From: Bacteroidales bacterium
Lineage (GTDB): Bacteria > Bacteroidota > Bacteroidia > Bacteroidales > Bacteroidaceae
Reading direction: 5' to 3'
DNA: 64,000 bases
Assembly: GCA_004556745.1 (NCBI GenBank)
Contig: SFFY01000002.1
Span: 1-64,000, forward strand
Shown here: piece after piece, positions 18,044-26,500 of the stretch
Layout of the letters: every line of letters begins with the position of its first letter
Position numbering within the stretch: position 1 is the first letter of the stretch
Notes under the pieces: model-generated
Databases searched by the model: none
The model's input: only the letters and a program-made list of their open reading frames with translations
Told to the model about the DNA's origin: nothing
Position numbers and translations under genes: made by a program

Positions 18044-18203
18044 AGTTGTCCCTGTTGTCGTCATAATGAAAACGGCAATGCAGACAATAAATGTTGTCAA
18101 AAGTTGTCCCTGTTGTCGTAAAAATAAAAACGACAACATAGACAACGTAAGACAACTCCGACCCTGACATTCATGCGCTTAATATGACGACAACAGGGAC
18201 AAC
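18044..18203. repeat. TTGTC-rich repeats upstream of znuA
   Basis: AGTTGTCCCTGTTGTCGT occurs directly at about 18044-18061 and 18102-18119 and inverted at about 18186-18203. Additional GTTGTC/GACAAC half-motifs lie between (18033, 18093, 18131, 18141, 18151). The two outermost copies form an 18-bp inverted repeat across about 125 bases. They fill most of the 358-bp gap before znuA. Either an intergenic repeat or a multi-site operator. Confidence 0.7.
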
Positions 18204-18204
18204 G

Positions 18205-18223
18205 GGGCGTATTTTATACGCCC
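18205..18223. repeat. Palindrome GGGCGTATTTTATACGCCC
   Basis: A 19-bp palindrome directly after the inverted TTGTC repeat. It shares the GGGCGT/ACGCCC arms of the family seen at 1507 and 52890 but has a different centre. Confidence 0.7.
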
Positions 18224-18308
18224 GCCGCGCAAGATAATTTGTCAGCCTGGTTTCCTAATAGAAAATATAGCGGTTCATTCAACTAACAAGTAAGTATCTA
18301 TAACATCT

Positions 18309-19181
18309 ATGAAATCTATAATCTCCCTCCTCTCCCTAATTTGCCTCTTGCTGGCACTCTGCCTCGCAGGCTGCAAAAATGCCCACGGTCCCACCCCAGA
18401 GCGCACTATCACCGTGAGCATCGCGCCGCTCTCGGGCATGGCAGCCGCCATCGCTGGCGAGCAGTTCGGCGTAAGCACGCTGATGCCCGAAGGCATGAGT
18501 CCCGAGACCTACGAACTCACGCCGGGACGCGTGCTGGAACTGGGCAACAGCAGTTTGCTCCTGCGTGTGGGCAGCCTCGGCTTTGAGCAGACGCTCACGG
18601 AGCGGCTCGGGGGCGCCATGCCTGCCACGCGGATTGTGAGTCTCGGCAACAATATCGATAAACTCGAAGACAAGGCCTGCGACCACGCATCTGGCGAAGA
18701 TCCACACCTGTGGATGTCGCCGCGCAACATGCAGGCCATGGCGAACAACCTGTGCCAAGCGCTTTGCGAGACCGACACCGCCAACGCCCCCACCTATCGC
18801 GCTGCCGCCGACCGCTATAAAGCGCATCTCGACAGCGTGGCAGCGGAAGTGGCCCGTCGCCTCAGCACGGCCACGTGCCGCACCTTCCTCATCCATCACC
18901 CCGCGCTCGGATACTTTGCCCGCGACTTCGGCCTGCGGCAGATAGCCGTGGAGCGCAACGGCAAAGAGCCTTCGCCCCGCCAGTTGCAGCAAATCGCCCA
19001 GTTGTGCCGCGCAGAGGGCGTGCGCGTGGTGTTTGTATCGCGTGAGCACTCGGGCAAGACCGCCCGCCGCATAGCAGAAACCATCGGGGCAAAGGTCGTG
19101 GAGATCAATCCCCTCTCGGCCAACATTGAAGAAGAGTGGCTGAAGATTGCCGACGCGATGCAGCAACCCCCTACCCCTTGA
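18309..19181 (+). CDS. znuA: Zinc ABC transporter substrate-binding lipoprotein
   Basis: A 290-residue cluster A-I metal-binding protein anchored as a lipoprotein (lipobox LCLAGC, Cys near residue 22). It would capture Zn(II), possibly Mn(II), for an ABC importer. The fold motifs are ITVSIAPLSGMAAAIAG, the His in EDPHLWMSP, the His pair in FLIHHPALGYFA, and the late VVFVSREHSGK and VVEINPL. The His-rich loop of many ZnuA proteins is reduced to DHASGEDPH. znuC follows after 4 bases. No start-site SD is visible. The unusual TTGTC repeats upstream could be regulatory. Confidence 0.88.
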   Translation: MKSIISLLSLICLLLALCLAGCKNAHGPTPERTITVSIAPLSGMAAAIAGEQFGVSTLMPEGMSPETYELTPGRVLELGNSSLLLRVGSLGFEQTLTERLGGAMPATRIVSLGNNIDKLEDKACDHASGEDPHLWMSPRNMQAMANNLCQALCETDTANAPTYRAAADRYKAHLDSVAAEVARRLSTATCRTFLIHHPALGYFARDFGLRQIAVERNGKEPSPRQLQQIAQLCRAEGVRVVFVSREHSGKTARRIAETIGAKVVEINPLSANIEEEWLKIADAMQQPPTP

Positions 19182-19185
19182 CATC

Positions 19186-19869
19186 ATGTTTCTGAAAAAG
19201 ATTTTTACTCCTACAAATAACCTCCTGCCCGCCGACAGCGACACGCTGCTCGAAATCGACAACGCGTGCCTGAGTTACGGGCAGCGCCACGTGCTGTGCC
19301 ACCTGCACCGCACGGTGAAATCGGCTGATTTCATCGTGCTGACGGGTGCAAACGGCGGCGGAAAGACCACCCTGTTGCGACTCATGGCGGGACTGCTGCC
19401 GCCCACGGCGGGAAGCATACGCCGCCGCGAGGGACTGGCCGTGGGCTACCTGCCGCAATATCGCCACATCGACCGCCGCTTCCCCACCACGGTGCGCGAA
19501 ACGGTGCTCTCGGGCTGCTTCGGCACGGGCTGCCTCGGCGGAAGCCTTACGGCGGCACATCGGAGCGAGACCGACCGACTGCTGCAAATCTTTCACCTGT
19601 CAGACCTCGCCTCACGCCCCATTGCCGAATTGAGCGGCGGGCAGTGGCAGCGCACGCTCATAGCGCGCGCCTTGGCGGGCCAGTCGGACCTGCTCTTGCT
19701 CGACGAACCGGACACGCATCTCGACACGCTCATGAAAGCGCGGTTTATAGAAGAACTGAAACAGCGGCGCGCCAACGCCGCCATCGTTATGGTGAGCCAC
19801 GACGAGACCCTTCTCTCCGCTTTCGGCAACGTGCAGGAGTGGCACGTGGGCGAAGGGGCTGTGAGTTGA
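19186..19869 (+). CDS. znuC: Zinc ABC transporter ATP-binding protein
   Basis: A 227-residue ABC ATPase. I start at the ATG at 19186, just after the znuA stop. Walker A is GANGGGKTTLL, the Q-loop is in VGYLPQYRH, the signature is LSGGQWQR, Walker B is LLLLDEPD and the H-loop is VSHDE. It should power uptake by the ZnuA-linked importer, but no permease (znuB) gene follows. The next 400 bases hold only repeat DNA and a terminator of the opposing gene, so the permease must be encoded elsewhere or is lost. Confidence 0.88.
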   Translation: MFLKKIFTPTNNLLPADSDTLLEIDNACLSYGQRHVLCHLHRTVKSADFIVLTGANGGGKTTLLRLMAGLLPPTAGSIRRREGLAVGYLPQYRHIDRRFPTTVRETVLSGCFGTGCLGGSLTAAHRSETDRLLQIFHLSDLASRPIAELSGGQWQRTLIARALAGQSDLLLLDEPDTHLDTLMKARFIEELKQRRANAAIVMVSHDETLLSAFGNVQEWHVGEGAVS

Positions 19870-19979
19870 GCCGCATTCCGTTGCAACTATCACATAAGAA
19901 CATTCCCGCTATCAAGGCAGCAAATCGAAATTTGCTGCCTTGATTTGTTTTCGCTCATATAAGACAAATCTTCCTTTTC

Positions 19980-20130
19980 CCTTGATATTTTTCATTATCC
20001 CATAATAATTTTTTGTTACAAAGTTTGTAACACGTATTACAAAGTTTGTAACATGTGTTAGCAAGTTTGTAACGGCCGTTACAAAGTTTGTAACAAACTT
20101 TTTCTTGGCAGATAGTGAAAAACATCAAGG
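19980..20130. repeat. PAL21 element 1: four 17-bp palindromes at 21-bp period
   Basis: Four GTTACAAAGTTTGTAAC-type palindromes start at 20015, 20036, 20057 and 20078, with 4-nt spacers ACGT, ATGT, GGCC. A T-rich head (19980-20000) and an A-rich tail (20112-20130, ending ATCAAGG) are near-inverted repeats of each other. It lies in the convergent gap between znuC and the minus-strand barrel gene. Other copies: 30186, 47076, 62674. Confidence 0.9.
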
Positions 20131-20203
20131 TGAAAGGAAAAACTTTTAAGGAGAAAGAAAAAAATAGGTGCTGGATAGTGCCGCGTGTAACGGTAGCAAA
20201 CGA

Positions 20204-20238
20204 ACGGGGCGACGCGAGCAAATGCCACGTCGCCCCGT
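20204..20238 (-). terminator. Terminator of the 20277-20960 gene
   Basis: Perfect 11-bp stem ACGGGGCGACG (20204-20214) with 20228-20238, followed on the minus strand by TCGTTTGCT. It lies 39 bases past the stop. Confidence 0.75.
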
Positions 20239-20276
20239 ATGGGATTTTTGTTAATGCTAATTCAATGAGGGTTTTA

Positions 20277-20960
20277 TCAATCCTCGCCGCGCGAGAAACG
20301 GTAGGAAAGGGACACGAGGCCCGAGAGGTTGCGGCCGCCGCCCGAGGTGAAGGGCACGAGGCCGAAGTCGGCCTCCACGCCGAGGGTGATGCCATTGGGG
20401 AACTGATAGCCCGCGAGGGCCTGTATGCCGGCATCGAAGCGCCGTGCGCCGGGGGCGGAGAAGGTGTTGCGGTCGTAGTAGAGTTTGCTGCCGCCCTGCT
20501 GCGTGCCGTCGCCCTTAGTCTTCTGCTTGCCCGCAACGCCGCAGGCAATATATGGGCCTAAACCGGCGACGATGTACTTGCCCTCGCCCATGCGAAAGTA
20601 GTAATTGAACACGAGGGGCAACTCGAAATAGCCTGCCGAGGTGGAGCGGCTCATGATGCCCGTAAGGGGCTGCCCCGTCTCCTCGTTGAACCGCTGCTGC
20701 CCGTTGTCGTCGTAAATGAAGACGTGGCTATTGGGGTCTTTCCAGCCTTTGCCGTAAAATACGAGGGAGGTCGCGAACGTGAGTTTCTGGTTGAACTCGT
20801 ATTCATAGCCCACGCCAATTTTGTACGCGCCGACGGCACGGGCATGCCCGTAGTGCGTTGCCAGTCCTCCGCCGACTTTCAGAAAGATGTTTTGTGCGGC
20901 GAGGGGCAGACTGAGGCACATGGCGAGCAGCATCAGGGTGCAAAGGAGGGTACGCTTCAT
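20277..20960 (-). CDS. Outer-membrane beta-barrel protein (PorT-like)
   Basis: A 227-residue protein with signal peptide (MKRTLLCTLMLLAMCLSLPLAAQ) and alternating aromatic/hydrophobic strands typical of small Bacteroidota barrels (IFLKVGGGLATHYG, YKIGVGYEYEFNQKLTFATSLVFYGKGW, FELPLVFNYYFRMG, YIVAGLGPYIACGVAG). It ends LSGLVSLSYRF followed by a short charged tail instead of the usual terminal Phe. Probably the OMP_b-brl_2 family; function unknown. Its upstream region contains structured locus 2. Confidence 0.8.
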   Translation of the reverse strand: MKRTLLCTLMLLAMCLSLPLAAQNIFLKVGGGLATHYGHARAVGAYKIGVGYEYEFNQKLTFATSLVFYGKGWKDPNSHVFIYDDNGQQRFNEETGQPLTGIMSRSTSAGYFELPLVFNYYFRMGEGKYIVAGLGPYIACGVAGKQKTKGDGTQQGGSKLYYDRNTFSAPGARRFDAGIQALAGYQFPNGITLGVEADFGLVPFTSGGGRNLSGLVSLSYRFSRGED

Positions 20961-21000
20961 GGGGAATTTATTATTGAGGGAGTTGGTGGGGTGAATGAAA

Positions 21001-21157
21001 CAAAAACAGTCAATACCGCTTGTCCTGTGTGGCCTGCGGCTCGCCTTAGAAGATTAAGCCCCAGCCTAAAAGTCTGCCGACTTTTGTCTGTTGCTTAATC
21101 TTCTAAGGCGGCGGTCGGTTCCCGCCCGCCCACACAGGACAAGCAAAAAACAGAAAA
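21001..21157 (+). repeat. Nested-hairpin element A2 (structured-repeat family, locus 2)
   Basis: Same plan as A1. Outer stem 21018-21032 with 21130-21144 (GCTTGTCCTGTGTGG, 15 bp perfect). Inner stem 21043-21059 with 21093-21109 (GCCTTAGAAGATTAAGC, 17 bp perfect). Apical AAAAGTC-TGCC-GACTTTT at 21068-21085. Conserved 3' segment GGCGGCGGTCGGTTCCCGCC. Compared with A1, the inner and apical stems have different bases yet still pair fully, and the outer stem has a compensatory T:A to C:G change. Confidence 0.85.
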
Positions 21158-21202
21158 AAGTAAAGCATTTCGTCCTTACTATTTACAGTAAAAAGTAATC
21201 GT

Positions 21203-21368
21203 CCTCTTTTTTCTGTTTTTTGCTTGCGTCGTTTGAAGCGGGCGGAAACCGCCCGCAGCCGCAGAGATTAAAGGCAAGCGTGAGCCGATTAGGCTCACAG
21301 GCTTGGCGTTAAGCTCGGCGGCGTGCCCTCGGGCTTCAAACGATGCAAGCGGTTTTTACGGTTTTTGT
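21203..21368 (-). repeat. Nested-hairpin element B2 (inverted partner of A2)
   Basis: Minus-strand copy closely related to B1. Outer stem 21333-21350 with 21222-21239 (18 positions, one G-T wobble), apical stem GTGAGCC/GGCTCAC at 21280-21298, flanked by CAAGC/GCTTG where B1 has CGAGC/GCTCG (a compensatory change). A2 and B2 are about 45 bases apart. The remaining bases to 21523 hold only a promoter-like box. Confidence 0.8.
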
Positions 21369-21505
21369 CTCAAATGTATGACTAATTCAATTTAATCGTA
21401 AGATATTTGTGGCAACATGGCCGCGCAGCACATTGCGAACGGGCGTTTTTAATAAGATAGGCTGCGGTTCGGCCATTAAGTAAACTTATTGCGCTCGCCT
21501 TGCAC

Positions 21506-21513
21506 TATCTTTG
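21506..21513 (+). promoter_or_regulatory. Orphan -7 box TATCTTTG pointing into the 3' end of deaD
   Basis: Perfect TAnnTTTG followed by C on the plus strand, with no plus-strand gene downstream. It would transcribe antisense to deaD. Could be chance, a decayed gene start, or a small antisense RNA promoter. Confidence 0.3.
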
Positions 21514-21523
21514 CACAGCGCCC

Positions 21524-23344
21524 CTACTCAAAGAACTGCTTCCAATCGTCGCGGCTGTGGTGTTTGCGGTCGTTGGCAAACTCGGTTTCGATTTGCTCGC
21601 GGCGTGCCGCCTTCTTGCTTTTGCGCTTGGGGCGCTCGGTGTTGCGCGGCGCGAAGTCGCCCTCATCTTCGGGGTCGGCCCAGTCAACCACCACCTTGCG
21701 CTCGCCCACTTTCACGCGTTTCATCTTTTGCAGCACGCGCATGGCATCGGCTTCGGGCACTTCAAAGAACGAGCAGTTGGTCGTGAGGTCGATGCGCCCG
21801 ATGTCCACCTTCGCGCCCTTGACGTGGCGGTTCACGAGGTTGATGATTTCACGGGCGTAGAAGTTGTCGCGCTTACCGAGGTTAATGAAGAGACGCTTGT
21901 AGCCCGCCTCAGCCTTGCGCGGCCCGCCCTGAGGCCCGCGTCGTTCGGCACGCTCGCCGCCGCGTTCGCGGCGCGGTTTTTCGTCACGGGTTTTGTCGTC
22001 GCGCTCGCGACGCTCCGAGGGCTGCATGATTTCGGGCGCGTCGGCGTAGTATTTGAGGAAATGGCCGAACTCGCGGCTCACGATGCGCTTCACAACGTCC
22101 TCCTTAGAGAGCCATTCCAGTTTGCGGAACACTTCGGGGAGGAAGGGCGCGATTTCCGTTTCGTCGACTTCGATGCGCTCTATTTCGTCGATCACGCGAT
22201 AGAGTTGCTTGGTGCAGATTTCTTTCGGTTCGGGCAGAGTGGCGGCTTCAAATTTCTTTTGAATCACCTTTTCGATGATGCGCACCTTGCCTTTTTCGCG
22301 CAGGTGGATGATGCTGATGCTCGTGCCGCGTTTGCCGGCGCGTCCCGTGCGGCCGGAGCGGTGCGTGTAGTTTTCCACGTCGTCGGGCAAGCCGTAGTTG
22401 ATCACGTGCGTGAGGTCTTCCACGTCGAGTCCGCGCGCCGCCACGTCGGTAGCCACGAGGAGTTGCGTGCGGTGCTGGCGGAACTTCTGCATCGTGAGGT
22501 CGCGCTGCGCCTGCGAGAGGTCGCCGTGGAGGGCTTCGGCGTTGTAGCCGTCGCGGATCAGGAGGTCGGCGATTTCCTGCGTTTCCATGCGCGTGCGGCA
22601 AAATACGATGGCGTAGATGCGCGGGTAGTAGTCCACGATACGCTTGAGTGCCAAATACTTGTCGCGGACATGGACGAGGTAGTAAATATGATTGACGTGC
22701 TCTGCACCCTCGTTGCGTGAGCCGACCACGATTTCCTTGTAATCTTTGAGGTAACTCTTGGCGATGCGCTCGATTTCCTTGCCCATCGTGGCGGAGAAGA
22801 GCAGCGTGTTGCGCTCTGCGGGCACGCCGGCAAGAATGGCGTCGATGCTTTCAGAGAACCCCATGTTGAGCATCTCGTCGGCCTCGTCGAGTACCACGTT
22901 TTCAACGGCGTCGAGCCTTGCCACGCCGCGCTCCATGAGGTCGATGAGGCGGCCGGGCGTTGCCACGATGACCTGCACGCCGCGCTTGAGGGCGCGGATC
23001 TGCGAGTCGAATGATGCACCGCCGTAGACAGCCAGCACGTGCAGCCCTTCGATGTAGCGCGAATAGTCTTTCAGGTCCTCGCAGATTTGGAGGCACAGCT
23101 CGCGGGTAGGACTGAGAATCACGGCCTGCGTGCGCTTGTCTTCGGGATTTACTTTCTGCAAAACGGGCAGACCGTAGGCGGCGGTCTTGCCCGTGCCGGT
23201 TTGCGCCAGGGCTATGACATCGTTGCCTTCGCCAAGCAGATAGGGGATTACTTCTTCTTGCACGGGCATCGGGTGTTCATAGCCCATTTCAGTGATGGCG
23301 CGGAGCAAGTCTTCCGAGACGCCGAGTTCTTCAAATGTTTTCAA
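21524..23344 (-). CDS. deaD: DEAD-box RNA helicase with DbpA-type C-terminus
   Basis: ATP-dependent RNA helicase of 606 residues (DeaD/CsdA type), acting in ribosome assembly and mRNA unwinding. The Q motif (MPVQEEVIP) is followed by Walker A AQTGTGKT (about residue 47), PTRELC, DEADEMLNMGF (about 157), the SAT motif, and the second RecA domain with ATDVAARGLDVEDL and HRSGRTGRAGKRG. A basic linker of RERGGERAERRG type leads to a DbpA RNA-binding domain (YKRLFINLGKRDNFYAREIINLVNR). The C-terminus is Lys/Arg-rich. It is probably monocistronic with a leader of about 70 nt. Confidence 0.95.
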   Translation of the reverse strand: MKTFEELGVSEDLLRAITEMGYEHPMPVQEEVIPYLLGEGNDVIALAQTGTGKTAAYGLPVLQKVNPEDKRTQAVILSPTRELCLQICEDLKDYSRYIEGLHVLAVYGGASFDSQIRALKRGVQVIVATPGRLIDLMERGVARLDAVENVVLDEADEMLNMGFSESIDAILAGVPAERNTLLFSATMGKEIERIAKSYLKDYKEIVVGSRNEGAEHVNHIYYLVHVRDKYLALKRIVDYYPRIYAIVFCRTRMETQEIADLLIRDGYNAEALHGDLSQAQRDLTMQKFRQHRTQLLVATDVAARGLDVEDLTHVINYGLPDDVENYTHRSGRTGRAGKRGTSISIIHLREKGKVRIIEKVIQKKFEAATLPEPKEICTKQLYRVIDEIERIEVDETEIAPFLPEVFRKLEWLSKEDVVKRIVSREFGHFLKYYADAPEIMQPSERRERDDKTRDEKPRRERGGERAERRGPQGGPRKAEAGYKRLFINLGKRDNFYAREIINLVNRHVKGAKVDIGRIDLTTNCSFFEVPEADAMRVLQKMKRVKVGERKVVVDWADPEDEGDFAPRNTERPKRKSKKAARREQIETEFANDRKHHSRDDWKQFFE

Positions 23345-23414
23345 TGTGAGGAATTTTTGGAAAGGAATCCCTTTCCATCATAATTAAATAAGTAAAAATC
23401 GTCTTTTTGCCCTG

Positions 23415-23422
23415 CAAAGTTA
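23415..23422 (-). promoter_or_regulatory. deaD -7 box TAACTTTG
   Basis: Perfect TAnnTTTG followed by C on the minus strand, 70 bases before the deaD ATG. Confidence 0.6.
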
Positions 23423-23520
23423 GGAAAAGTTTGGGCGATTTTCGGGCGTTAAGCCGCTTATCTTATAAGGAAATGCAAAAAAAAACGCCGCCGCGCACCC
23501 CGCGCTTGCAATTTTATCCA

Positions 23521-23528
23521 TAATTTTG
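23521..23528 (+). promoter_or_regulatory. -7 box TAATTTTG for the DUF2723 gene
   Basis: TAnnTTTG match 63 bases upstream of the ATG at 23592. It makes the upstream in-frame ATG at 23526 impossible as a start, because that lies within the box. Confidence 0.5.
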
Positions 23529-23591
23529 CAAGTTAGTGTGCATCTTGCTCCGCAGCAAGGCATGATTTCCGCAACAGCTTTATTCAAAATA

Positions 23592-26500
23592 ATGAAGAAA
23601 TTTCAACTTGTAAACAACCTTACCGGCTGGCTCGCCTTCCTCGTGGCTGCCTTTACGTATTGCAGCACCGTTGAGCCTACCGCAAGTTTTTGGGACTGTC
23701 CCGAGTTCATCACCACGGCCTTCAAGCTCGAAGTGGGGCATCCCCCCGGAGCACCTTTCTTCATGCTGACGGGCAACCTGTTCTCGCAATTCACCGACGA
23801 CCCCGCCAAGGTGGCCTACTGCGTGAACATCATGTCGGCGCTGCTCTCGGCCATGTGTATTCTCTTCCTCTTCTGGAGCATCACGCACCTCGCGCGCAAA
23901 CTCATCTGCACCGACGGCATCGTCGCCACCTGGACGCAGACAATCTTAATAATGGCGTGCGGCCTGACCGGCGCGCTGGCTTACACGTGGAGCGACACGT
24001 TCTGGTTCTCGGCCGTCGAGGGCGAAGTTTATGCCTACTCCTCGATGTTCACCGCCTTGGTGTTCTGGCTGATTTTGAAATGGGAGGACCACGCCGATGA
24101 GCCCCACTCCGACCGCTGGCTCGTGCTTATTTTCTACCTCACGGGACTTAGCATCGGCGTGCACCTGCTCAACCTGCTCTGCCTGCCCGCCATCGCCTTG
24201 GTATATTATTATAAAAAATCGCCCCAAGCCGGCCTGCGCGGCTCGCTCATCGCGCTCGGCGTGTCGATGGTGCTCGTGGCCGCCGTGCTCTACGGCGTGG
24301 TGCCCGGCATCGTGAAGGTGGGCGGTTGGTTTGAATTGTTCTTCGTGAACACCCTCGGTCTGCCGTTCAACACGGGCATGGTGGTCTATCTGCTCGTACT
24401 GATCGGCGTGGTGCTCACCGCTATTTGGAGCACCACGAAGAAAGACCGCAAACGCTCCGTCGTGCTCTACACGCTCTCCGTCGCCCTGCTCGGCATACCG
24501 TTCTACGGCCACGGCGGCAGCGCAATTGCCATCGGCGTCGTTGTGCTCGGCGCACTCGTGTTTGTGCTGAATATGAAGGACAAGGAGGGCAACTACCTGC
24601 TGCGCAAGCGTTTCCTCAACACCTCGCTGCTCTGCATGCTGATGCTGATGATAGGCTACTCCTCGTATGCCGTCATCGTGATCCGCTCCACACAGAACAC
24701 GCCGATGGACCAAAACTCGCCCGAAGACATCTTCACGCTCGGCACCTACCTCGGCCGTGAGCAATACGGCAGCCGCCCACTCTTTATGGGCGAAGCCTAC
24801 AACTCGCAGGAACAGGCCTTGGCAGCCGATGCCATAGGCTACGAGAAAGGCGAGCGCATTCAGCGCAAGGAAAAGGCTTCTGCCGACGAAAAAGACAGTT
24901 ACGAGACGGTATCGGAAACCACAGGGCTTACCTATCCCAGTGCCTTGACGATGCTCTTCCCGCGCATCTATTCCGCCAGCCACGCGCAAGCCTACGACGA
25001 CTGGTTGGGCGGCGTGCCGATGAAGCAGGTGACGTTCCGCACCGCCGACGGCTACGACTATCCGGGCGAAATACCCACACAGGGCGCCAACCTGCGCTTC
25101 TTCCTGTCGTATCAGGTGAACTTCATGTACTGGCGCTACTTCATGTGGAACTTTGCCGGCAGACAGAACGACATTCAGGGCAACGGCGAACTCGAGCACG
25201 GCAACTGGATAACGGGCATACCGTTTATCGACAATGCCATGTACGGCGACCAGAGCCTGCTGCCCGACGTGCTTAAAGAAAACAAGGGACACAACGTATT
25301 CTACTGCCTCCCGCTGCTGCTCGGCCTGCTCGGCCTCTTCTGGCAAGCCTACAAAGGCGAGCGCGGCATCAGGCAATTCTGGGTGGTGTTCTTCCTCTTC
25401 TTCATGACGGGCTTGGCCATCGTGCTCTACCTTAACCAAACGCCGCAGCAGCCGCGCGAACGCGACTATGCCTACGCCGGCTCGTTCTATGCCTTCGCCA
25501 TTTGGATCGGCCTCGGCGTTGCAGCCATCGCCGACTGGCTGGGCAGCCTGCTGAAAAAGCAACCCGTGGCAGTCGCCGTGGCTTCCGTCATCGGCATTCT
25601 CGTGCCGCTGCAGATGGTAAGCCAAACGTGGGACGACCACGACCGCTCCGACCGCTACGCCTGCCGCGACTTCGGGCTCAACTACCTGAACACGCTGCCC
25701 GACGACGGCAAGCCCATCATCTTTACCAACGGCGACAACGACACCTTCCCCCTCTGGTACAATCAGGAAACGGAAGGCAACCGCACAGACGCCCGCGTGT
25801 GCAACCTCTCGTACCTGCAAACCGACTGGTACACCGACCAAATGCTACGTCCCGCCTACGACTCGCCCGCGCTGCCCATCACGTGGCCGAGGCTCTGCTA
25901 CGTAGACAACGGCAAGCACACGTTCTATCCCATCCGTCCCGAGGATAAAAACATTCTCGAAGAAATCAAGAAAAAAGACCCGACGGTCGACCCCTACGAA
26001 CTCAGTTACGTGCTCGACCACTTCGTGGCGCGTCCCGAGGGCGGCTATTTCCCCACCGACAGCCTTGTGCTTACCGTGGACAAAGAGGCGGTGCGCCGCT
26101 CGGGCATGATGATCCCCGGCGACTCTATCCCCGACAAGATGCAGATTTCCCTCAAAAAGGCCTACGAAAGGCAGCGCGGACTGTATCGCGTGGACATCAT
26201 GATTTACGAAATGCTCGCCCGCACCAACTGGAAGCGCCCGATGTATATGAGCGTCACGCTCGGCCCGAGCAACTACGCCGGCCTCGAGAACTTCCTCGTG
26301 CTCGAAGGCCTTGCCTACCGCATCACGCCGTTCAACTTCGGCACGATGCGCACCGTAGATGCCGACAAGATGTACAGCAACATGATGAACCGCTTCGCCT
26401 TCGGCAACGTCAAGGCTAAGGGCATCTACCTCGACGAGACCGTGATGCGTATGTGCCAGACGCACCGCCGGATGCTCTGCCTCCTTGCCAAGTCGCTGCT

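Noticed and set aside
20015..20094. CRISPR array
   Set aside because: Repeats are 17-bp palindromes with 4-bp spacers; there are no unique spacers of 25-40 bp and no cas genes.
19955..20548. Minus-strand 197-residue ORF with repeated YKLCNTC
   Set aside because: The repeat peptide is only the 21-base PAL21 array read as codons; the rest shadows the barrel gene in another frame.
23946..25841. 631-residue minus-strand ORF
   Set aside because: Antisense to the DUF2723 gene; His/Glu-rich composition typical of reverse frames in this GC context.
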